Shown: positions 31,596 to 36,568 of the stretch, piece by piece
Layout: the number at the start of each line of letters is the position of its first letter
Numbering within the stretch: the stretch's first letter is position 1
Origin: an uncultured Actinomycetes bacterium
GTDB lineage: Bacteria; Actinomycetota; Acidimicrobiia; Acidimicrobiales; RAAP-2
Direction of reading: 5' to 3'
Length of the DNA: 36,568 nucleotides
Assembly (NCBI GenBank): GCA_903870905.1
Contig: CAIQEU010000056.1
Coordinates: 1-36,568, forward strand
The notes under the pieces: model-generated
Seen by the model: only the letters and a program-made list of their open reading frames with translations
Database searches by the model: none
What the model was told of the DNA's origin: nothing
Made by a program: the position numbers and the translations under genes

Positions 31596-33039
31596 CGTGC
31601 CCATTCCCTACCGGTTCGAGAAGGACACGACGGCCAAGGCCATTGCCGACCGCTTCGTCGGACTGGAGCCTGGTGCCGCCACCGGGGTGCGGGTCACCGT
31701 GGCTGGCCGCATCATGCTCAATCGACCACAGGGGAAGTTGACCTTCGCCACCTTGCGCGATGAGACCGGTGAGATCCAACTCTTCGGGATGGCAGCTCGC
31801 ACCGACGACTTCGAAGGGCTCACCAAGTGCCGTCTCGGTGACTGGGTGGGAGCCACCGGCGAGGTCATCACCACCCGACGTGGCGAACTGAGCGTGCAGG
31901 TGGACTCCTGGGTGCTCCTCGCCGCAGCCGAACGTGGGTTCGGCGACAAGTGGAAGGGGCTCTCCGATCCCGATCTGCGCTACCGCCAGCGCGAGGTGGA
32001 CCTGTGGGCTAACACCGAAGTGCGCACCACCTTGCAGTTGCGCTCGAAGATCCTCCAAGCAATGCGCACCCGGCTGTGGTCCGACGGCTACACCGAGGTC
32101 GAGACCCCCATGCTCCACCCGATTCCCGGTGGGGCGATCGCCAGGCCGTTCTCCACGCACCACAACGCCTTGGACGCCGAGTTCTACCTACGCATCGCCC
32201 CCGAGCTCTACTTGAAGCGCCTCGTCATCGGTGGGTTCGAGAAGGTCTTCGAGATTGGTCGGAACTTCCGCAACGAAGGTCTGAGCCCCCGGCACAACCC
32301 GGAGTACACGTCGATCGAGCTCTACCAGGCCTACGCCGACTACGAGCAGATGATGACCCTCGTGGAAGACCTCGTGGCCGGGATCGCCACCGACGTCCTC
32401 GGCACCACGGAGATCTCCTACCAAGGCCGCGAGCTCAGCTTGGCCGCACCGTGGCGGCGAGCGACGATGTCGGAACTGATCGCCGAGGCCACTGGCCTCG
32501 AGTTCACCGTGCACAGTCCGAGAGAAGCGCTCGCTGCAGCCTGTACGAAAGCCGGTGTCTCAGTGCAGCCCGGTTGGGGAACTGGACGCCTGCTCACCGA
32601 GTTGTTCGAAGCAACCGCCGAGGCCGATCTCTGGCAGCCAACCTTCGTCCTCCACCACCCAAAAGAGATCTCTCCCCTCAGCAGGAGCCACCGCGACGAC
32701 GACCTCATCACCGAGCGCTTCGAGGCCTTCGTCTGTGGCCGCGAGTTGGTGAACGGATTCTCCGAGCTCCAAGACCCCGCCGAACAACGGGCGCGCTTCG
32801 AAGAGCAGGCACGCGACCACGCATCGGGGAACGATGAGGCGATGCTGGTCGATGAGGAGTACCTGCGTGCCATGGAGCATGGCCTCCCACCAACGGGCGG
32901 CATGGGTCTCGGTGTTGACCGCCTCGTGATGCTGCTCACCAACACCGCCAACATTCGTGAGGTCATCGCGTTCCCCACCTTGAAGCCCGGCCACAACGAA
33001 CGGGCGCCGATTGAGGTCGACGAACCCGAACCAGAGTGA
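31588..33039 (+). CDS. lysS: Lysyl-tRNA synthetase, class II
   Basis: A 483-residue class II LysRS. The N-terminal OB-fold anticodon domain spans about 35-125 (VRVTVAGRIMLNRPQGKLTF). The catalytic domain has motif 2 FEIGRNFRNEGLSPRHNPEY and motif 3 GMGLGVDRLVMLL. GTG 31588 gives an 8-nt overlap with coaX; GTG 31597 is an alternative. In this position it follows the CoA gene as in several actinobacterial genomes. It ends with an acidic tail, EVDEPEPE. Confidence 0.93.
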   Translation: MTDVPIPYRFEKDTTAKAIADRFVGLEPGAATGVRVTVAGRIMLNRPQGKLTFATLRDETGEIQLFGMAARTDDFEGLTKCRLGDWVGATGEVITTRRGELSVQVDSWVLLAAAERGFGDKWKGLSDPDLRYRQREVDLWANTEVRTTLQLRSKILQAMRTRLWSDGYTEVETPMLHPIPGGAIARPFSTHHNALDAEFYLRIAPELYLKRLVIGGFEKVFEIGRNFRNEGLSPRHNPEYTSIELYQAYADYEQMMTLVEDLVAGIATDVLGTTEISYQGRELSLAAPWRRATMSELIAEATGLEFTVHSPREALAAACTKAGVSVQPGWGTGRLLTELFEATAEADLWQPTFVLHHPKEISPLSRSHRDDDLITERFEAFVCGRELVNGFSELQDPAEQRARFEEQARDHASGNDEAMLVDEEYLRAMEHGLPPTGGMGLGVDRLVMLLTNTANIREVIAFPTLKPGHNERAPIEVDEPEPE

Positions 33040-33554
33040 TCCGCCAGCGCCAGCTCGGCGATCTCACCGCACTGGCGACGTTGACCGAGGAGGTCCACGC
33101 TGCCGATGGCTACCCGCACGCCATACCGCCTGATCTCACGGCCTTCTTCTTCCCCGAGGACCTGCTCGCCGCTGCGGTCATCGATGACGCTGGCACGATC
33201 ATCGGCCACGCGGCCCTCAAGGTCACCATGGGCGGGAGTGGCGCCATGGACCTCGTCGGAAGGGCAACTGGTCGATCACTCGACGAACTGGCGGTGCTCA
33301 CTCGGGTCATGACCCACCCAAGCGCCCGTGGTCGAGGCCTTGTACGCGACCTCACTGAGTGGGCCATTGCTGCTGCAGCAGCGCTCCGTCGCCGCACCTG
33401 GCTCCTCGTCGACGCCGAGTCCACCTCAGCAATCGCCTGTTACGCCGCGTGCCACTTCAGCAGCGTTGGCAGCGTGGAGGTCACCTTCGGTGACGGGGCC
33501 GTGGTTCCTCACCTCGTCATGGTTAGACCAGAGCTCGGCCACACGACCACCTGA
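33036..33554 (+). CDS. GNAT-family acetyltransferase
   Basis: A 172-residue GNAT protein overlapping the lysS stop by 4 nt. MIRQRQLGDLTALATLTEEV begins the fold; LAVLTRVMTHPSARGRGLVRDLTEWAI is the acetyl-CoA pyrophosphate loop (RGRG). The C-terminal TWLLVDAESTSAIACYAACHF matches the final strand-helix. The acceptor is unknown. It ends the rightward array and converges on the ars operon. Confidence 0.85.
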   Translation: MIRQRQLGDLTALATLTEEVHAADGYPHAIPPDLTAFFFPEDLLAAAVIDDAGTIIGHAALKVTMGGSGAMDLVGRATGRSLDELAVLTRVMTHPSARGRGLVRDLTEWAIAAAAALRRRTWLLVDAESTSAIACYAACHFSSVGSVEVTFGDGAVVPHLVMVRPELGHTTT

Positions 33555-33603
33555 GGCGAACGCGCGTGGCTGCCACGTTGCCGCTCAGTGCGACCTAACG
33601 CGA

Positions 33604-34287
33604 TCAGTCGGGCATTCGCTCCATGCCGACGAAACAGACGGTTCGGCGCTCAGTGAACCCCATGGCCCGGTAGAGGGCGTGAGCGCGGGTATTGGATGCA
33701 GCGACGTGGAGGAACGCCGTGTGCCCTGCATCGGCATCGACCGAGACGAGGTGACGAATGAGTTCTCGGGCCAAGCCCTTCGAGCGGAACTCCGGATCGG
33801 TGCAGACGGCGGAAATCTCATGGCCTGTGCCGGTGGTGAAGCGTTGTCCCGCCATCGCCACCAACTGGTTGTCGTCGAAGATGCCGAGATAGTGTCCGAG
33901 CTCAATGGTTCGTTCGGTGAACGGTCCAGGCTTGGTTCTCCCCACGAGGTCGACCATGGCCGGGACGTCAGCAACGGTGAGCACTCGGGCTCGCGTCGAT
34001 GCTTCGCCGACGACCTCGGTCGCGAGGAGTTGGTGGTCCACCCCTCGAAACTGCACGGTGAACCCAGGAGTTGCCTCGAGGTCTCGGTCGGGGGTCACGA
34101 TCGCCACCGTCTCCCCCGGTGCAACCAATGCGGCGAGGTCAGCGAAGTGCTCGGGGTAGTCGACGTCGTCAACGGCGGCGAAGCCTGAGATCCCAGATCC
34201 GTAGCGAGCAGCGTTGCCCTGGCGAAGGGCGAGGTGGGCGTGGCCCCCGGTCAGCGAGGTCCAGACCGGGTGATCGAGCGGGTGCAC
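33604..34287 (-). CDS. GNAT (FR47-like) acetyltransferase at the end of the ars operon
   Basis: A 227-residue protein whose C-terminal half is a GNAT/FR47 domain: ISAVCTDPEFRSKGLARELIRHLV is the acetyl-CoA loop, and AFLHVAASNTRAHALYRAMGF is the final helix. The N-terminal half looks like a degenerate GNAT copy. GTG 34287 lies 16 bp after arsC on the same strand; no clear ribosome site supports it, so the start may differ. Some ars operons contain the acetyltransferase ArsN, which inactivates arsinothricin, but this protein is longer and FR47-like, so that role is only a hypothesis. Confidence 0.8.
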   Translation of the reverse strand: MHPLDHPVWTSLTGGHAHLALRQGNAARYGSGISGFAAVDDVDYPEHFADLAALVAPGETVAIVTPDRDLEATPGFTVQFRGVDHQLLATEVVGEASTRARVLTVADVPAMVDLVGRTKPGPFTERTIELGHYLGIFDDNQLVAMAGQRFTTGTGHEISAVCTDPEFRSKGLARELIRHLVSVDADAGHTAFLHVAASNTRAHALYRAMGFTERRTVCFVGMERMPD

Positions 34288-34303
34288 CAGATCACGATAG
34301 TGG

Positions 34304-34711
34304 TCAGCTCCCGAGCAACTCCGCTGCGAGCGCTCGTACTCGTCGCTCGATGTCCTCGCGAATGGGCCGCACCTCGTCGATGCTCTTGCCCTTCGGATCG
34401 TCGAGCTCCCAATCGAGGTAGCGCTTGCCGGGGTAGTAGGGACAGGTGTCCCCGCAGCCCATCGTGACCACGACATCGGCCTCGAGCGCCATGTCGTTCG
34501 TCAAGAGTTTCGGCACACGACTCGACACATCGATGCCGACCTCCAACAGCAGCGCTGCCACCGAAGGGTTGACCGAATCTGCTGGTTCTGAGCCTGCGGA
34601 GAGCACGGTGATGGCATCGCCGGCAATCTGCTCCAAGAGCGCTGCAGCCATCTGCGAGCGACCAGCGTTGTGGACGCAGAGGAAGAGCACGGTTGGCGTG
34701 GTCATACTCAT
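34304..34711 (-). CDS. arsC: Arsenate reductase, low-molecular-weight phosphatase type
   Basis: A 135-residue LMW-phosphatase-fold arsenate reductase that converts As(V) to As(III). The phosphate loop is CVHNAGRSQMAAA (C12 to R18). Later, VTMGCGDTCPYYPGKRY gives two cysteines, and WELDDPKGKSIDEVRPIRED carries the conserved aspartate. The electron donor is probably thioredoxin or mycothiol, which the sequence does not settle. ATG 34711 overlaps the aquaporin stop by 4 nt, preceded by GGAGGG. Confidence 0.9.
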   Translation of the reverse strand: MSMTTPTVLFLCVHNAGRSQMAAALLEQIAGDAITVLSAGSEPADSVNPSVAALLLEVGIDVSSRVPKLLTNDMALEADVVVTMGCGDTCPYYPGKRYLDWELDDPKGKSIDEVRPIREDIERRVRALAAELLGS

Positions 34712-35394
34712 GGGGTTCCCTCCATTGGAGTTGCGGGGACGAGTGCGGCGAGGATTCCCAGTCCGACTGCAGCACCGATGACTTGGGCGATGATGAACCC
34801 CGGCGCAGACGCCGGGGCAATGCCAGCGAAGGAGTTGGAGAACATCCTCCCGACGGTGATGGCGGGATTGGCGAAGCTCGTGGACGACGTGAAGAAGTAG
34901 GCGGCGGTAATCGTGGCACCAACAACCGCGGGGATCGCTGCGAATTGCCGGTGCTCGACCATGGAGCCAATCACGACGATGAGCACGGCGGTTGCGATGA
35001 TCTCAGCGAACAGGTGCGGCCCACTGGCTCGGTGATGGGTCGAGAACGACACGGTCGGCAGGGCGAACATCACGTTGGCAGCAATGGCACCGAGGATGCA
35101 GCCGAGGGTCTGGAACGGTATCTCTGCAGCGGCCATGGCCATCGAGGACTTCGTTCGAAGGGCCATGACGACCGACACCACCGGATTGAAGTGGGCCCCG
35201 GAAATCGGCCCCAGTGTCGAGATCAGCGCCACGAGGCCGGCACCGGTGACGAGCGCATTCTCCAACAGCTCAAGTCCCACGTCAGTGGGCGAGAGTTGCT
35301 GAGCGGCGATGCCCGAGCCAATGACCACCATGGCCAACAGGGCGCTGCCGAGGGTCTCTGCGAGCAGTGCTCGCCAGTTGGCGCTCAGCAGCAC
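34708..35394 (-). CDS. Aquaporin-family channel (AqpS-like)
   Basis: A 228-residue MIP-family protein with six membrane helices and two NPA-type boxes, HFNPVVSVV and FANPAITVGR, the first altered to NPV. In Sinorhizobium, AqpS next to arsC lets arsenite leave by diffusion, replacing an ArsB pump; the same is inferred here because no efflux pump gene is present. I chose GTG 35394, which overlaps arsI by 10 nt; a longer GTG start at 35457 would overlap it by 73 nt. Confidence 0.85.
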   Translation of the reverse strand: MLLSANWRALLAETLGSALLAMVVIGSGIAAQQLSPTDVGLELLENALVTGAGLVALISTLGPISGAHFNPVVSVVMALRTKSSMAMAAAEIPFQTLGCILGAIAANVMFALPTVSFSTHHRASGPHLFAEIIATAVLIVVIGSMVEHRQFAAIPAVVGATITAAYFFTSSTSFANPAITVGRMFSNSFAGIAPASAPGFIIAQVIGAAVGLGILAALVPATPMEGTP

Positions 35395-35858
35395 GGGGCC
35401 GCCTGATCCACCGTCGTCGTGACCGACACCAGCGCCACCGCTCGTTCTCCACAGCACGGTGATCCGTCAACCGAGGGCGTTGCCGAGAAGGTGTCGGCAT
35501 CAGCGGTCACGCAGTAGACCTCCCATCGCTCGTCGTCTGGGCCAGTGACCCAGACCTTGTCCTGGACGGCGTAGCAGCAGGTGGTCTGGGCTTCGATCTC
35601 GGTGGCGAGACCTTGGGCGTCGAGGCGCGTGATCGCCCCCGTCACCTCGTCAGTGGTCGCGACCTCGACACCCAAGTGGTTGATCGAACCGGGCGCACCA
35701 CCACCTTCGATGAGGACCAACTTGAGGGGTGGATCAACGACGGCGAAGTTGGCGTAACCGGGCTTCACCTTGGCCGGTCCTGTTCCAAGCAGGCGCGTGT
35801 AGAAGTCGATCGCCGATTCGAGATCAGCAACGTTGAGCGCTAATTGGACTCGTGCCAT
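35385..35858 (-). CDS. arsI: ArsI/CadI-family glyoxalase-fold dioxygenase
   Basis: A 157-residue vicinal-oxygen-chelate protein. The start ARVQLALNVADLESAIDFY matches CadI/ArsI; Q5, H61 (INHLGVEV) and E113 (ERWEVY) are positioned as Fe(II) ligands. C94-C95 in QTTCCYAVQDKVW is the vicinal pair by which ArsI binds trivalent arsenicals before cleaving the C-As bond. Two further CC pairs (135-136 and 156-157) sit in the tail. C-As lyase activity is inferred; CadI, its cadmium-inducible homologue, lacks a settled role. ATG 35858 follows AAAGG. Confidence 0.85.
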   Translation of the reverse strand: MARVQLALNVADLESAIDFYTRLLGTGPAKVKPGYANFAVVDPPLKLVLIEGGGAPGSINHLGVEVATTDEVTGAITRLDAQGLATEIEAQTTCCYAVQDKVWVTGPDDERWEVYCVTADADTFSATPSVDGSPCCGERAVALVSVTTTVDQAAPCC

Positions 35859-35872
35859 GGTGCGACCTTTCA

Positions 35873-35927
35873 TTGATGGTTGTCGATACGAAGTCTGCAC
35901 GCTATATTGATAGTTGTCAATATGAAG
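35873..35927. promoter_or_regulatory. Divergent arsI/arsR operator with 21-bp direct repeat
   Basis: TTGATGGTTGTCGATACGAAG (35873-35893) and its copy at 35907-35927 match at 18 of 21 positions. The second also contains the inverted repeat ATATTGA...TCAATAT (35904-35923). A -35 TTGACA (35920-35915, minus) lies 17 bp from a weak -10 CAGACT (35897-35892) for arsI, and TATATT (35903-35908) may serve arsR. ArsR repressors bind such TTGA/TCAA sites, so both genes would be released by arsenite. Confidence 0.65.
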
Positions 35928-36266
35928 AACGCCGATGCTCCCGAGGAACGCTGCTGTGCGCCCATGGGCGATGCCGTGCTCTCAAATGATGAGGCCGATT
36001 TCCTGGCGTACGCGTTCGCCGCGCTCGCCGATCCAATCCGCTTGCGGATCTTCTCGATCATCGCCACCGAAGGCGAGGTCTGCTCTTGCAACCTCGAAGG
36101 GCCACTCGGCAGGAGTCAGCCGACGATCTCGCACCACACGTCGAAGCTCGCGAGTGCGGGATTGATCATCGGTGAGCGACGGGGACGATGGATGTGGTGG
36201 CGGGTCAACGAGGCTCGAGTTGGCGCCCTCGCCTCGGCGCTGACCCTCGGGATTCACCAGCGGTAA
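35922..36266 (+). CDS. arsR: ArsR/SmtB-family arsenic-responsive repressor
   Basis: A 114-residue winged-helix repressor. The DNA-binding part contains LADPIRLRIFSIIATEGEV then CSCNLEGPLGRSQPTISHHTSKL, with the metal-binding cysteine pair in EVCSCNL as in arsenite sensors (ELCVCDL type). The N-terminal ERCCAP adds two more cysteines that may join the site. It is divergent from arsI, and its ATG at 35922 lies inside the operator region, so it probably represses itself and the arsI operon. A cadmium sensor is the main alternative. Confidence 0.9.
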   Translation: MKNADAPEERCCAPMGDAVLSNDEADFLAYAFAALADPIRLRIFSIIATEGEVCSCNLEGPLGRSQPTISHHTSKLASAGLIIGERRGRWMWWRVNEARVGALASALTLGIHQR

Positions 36267-36288
36267 CGCAGTCACTGCGCTTTAGGTT

Positions 36289-36300
36289 ATTGAATTCAAT
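36289..36300 (+). promoter_or_regulatory. Palindrome upstream of the broken HTH gene
   Basis: ATTGAATTCAAT is a perfect 12-bp palindrome, in an AT-rich patch unlike its surroundings, 16 bp before ATG 36317. It is well placed to be an autoregulatory operator for the small helix-turn-helix protein. Confidence 0.45.
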
Positions 36301-36316
36301 ATGTGAGAATCCCTCC

Positions 36317-36389
36317 ATGTACGGCACATTCCTCCGTTCACTGCGCAGGTCGCAGAACCTGACCCAGCAGCAGCTCGCTGCACTTTTGC
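36317..36389 (+). pseudogene. XRE-type HTH regulator, interrupted by an insertion sequence
   Basis: ATG 36317 starts the typical N-terminus of an XRE-family DNA-binding domain, MYGTFLRSLRRSQNLTQQQL, which stops after about 24 codons where the ISL3 element begins (36390). The frame runs on into IS sequence to 36454 and has no XRE similarity there. It was probably a HipB-like antitoxin or repressor; the missing half should lie beyond the element, outside the window. Confidence 0.6.
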
Positions 36390-36568
36390 GGCTCTTCGGA
36401 TTTCAGTGGGGGGCGATGGTCTTGAGGAGTGACCAGTCAGGCTTGCCTGCGTAAAGCAACGCCCTGACGCGGTAGTTCCGGAAGCTGGTGAAGCCGAAGG
36501 CGACCCTCTTGACCCGTTTGATGAGGTTGTTCATGGCCTCGGTTGGGCCATTCGTGAAGTGACAGGCA
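36390..36568 (-). mobile_element. ISL3-family insertion sequence, end only
   Basis: GGCTCTTCGGA at 36390-36400 looks like an ISL3-type terminal inverted repeat and directly breaks the HTH gene. If an 8-bp target duplication was made, ACTTTTGC (36382-36389) should recur beyond the far end. The transposase stop is 13 bp inside. The rest of the element is outside the window. Confidence 0.7.
36403..36568 (-). CDS. ISL3-family transposase, C-terminal fragment
   Basis: The 54 visible C-terminal residues contain FTNGPTEAMNNLIKRVKRV, then AFGFTSFRNYRVRALLYAGKP, which is the conserved end of ISL3 DDE transposases; the E of GPTEAMN is the last catalytic residue. The frame is open to the window edge, so the gene is cut, not necessarily damaged. 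Its stop is at 36405-36403. Confidence 0.85.
   Translation of the reverse strand, partial: ACHFTNGPTEAMNNLIKRVKRVAFGFTSFRNYRVRALLYAGKPDWSLLKTIAPH

Noticed and set aside
33565-33577. CGTGG-CTG-CCACG hairpin between the convergent GNAT genes
   Set aside because: Only a 5-bp stem and no U-tract; too weak to call a terminator.
35395-35457. Longer N-terminus for the aquaporin (GTG 35457)
   Set aside because: It would overlap arsI by 73 nt and add a glycine-rich stretch that is not typical of MIP channels.
1-36568. CRISPR arrays, tRNA or rRNA genes, phage integration sites
   Set aside because: No regularly spaced repeats, cloverleaf-like sequences or rRNA segments were seen; a tool-based scan was not possible.

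Overview
This 36.6 kb window looks like a chromosomal segment of a high-GC actinobacterium, most plausibly class Acidimicrobiia. I infer this from the high GC content, frequent GTG starts, many ATGA/GTGA gene overlaps, a SigR/RsrA-type sigma/anti-sigma pair, an Rpf-like secreted muralytic protein, a Zur-controlled zinc importer, a CadI/ArsI-type dioxygenase and a mycobacterial-style pan/nad/coaX/lysS cluster. Several genes carry a TANNNT -10 box only 6-7 nt before the start codon, the signature of leaderless transcription that is common in actinobacteria. I saw no tRNA, rRNA or CRISPR array.

Layout. (1) 1-9.3 kb is mixed accessory and lipid metabolism: an acyl-CoA synthetase cut by the window edge, a quinone-reductase-like oxidoreductase, a small AbrB/RelE-like toxin-antitoxin pair with a perfect operator palindrome, a thiolase, a BrkB-type membrane protein, a 35-residue membrane peptide, a secreted GH3 hydrolase, a TauD/TfdA dioxygenase and anchored or unknown proteins. 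(2) 9.3-13.7 kb concerns the cell wall. A long, highly structured leader precedes a minimal Rpf-like protein. It converges on a tightly overlapping leftward operon, pgeF-murL-murD, which suggests that the D-glutamate of peptidoglycan is made by adding L-Glu and then epimerising it. (3) 13.8-17.7 kb is a zinc ABC importer (binding protein, ATPase, two permeases) plus Zur. A Zur box sits exactly in the promoter spacer. (4) 17.7-18.3 kb is a two-gene nucleotidyltransferase module. (5) 18.3-21.5 kb holds an overlapping P450-SDR pair and a divergent DUF1214-like protein.

(6) 21.5-33.6 kb is one long rightward array: ECF sigma, anti-sigma, tilS, hpt, folE, folP, a phosphatase-like protein, folB, folK, a DUF2520 protein, panC, nadB, nadC, coaX, lysS and a GNAT protein. 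It joins redox-stress control to tRNA-Ile2 modification, purine salvage and the synthesis of folate, pantothenate/CoA and NAD. (7) 33.6-36.3 kb is an arsenic locus: divergent arsR and arsI-aquaporin-arsC, followed by a GNAT protein. (8) At the right edge an ISL3-family insertion sequence has interrupted a small HTH regulator gene.

Candidates for less-described biology are the structured rpf leader RNA, the pgeF-murL-murD operon, the small-ORF/nucleotidyltransferase module, the phosphatase-like protein inside the folate operon and the arsI-type ars operon ending in an acetyltransferase.
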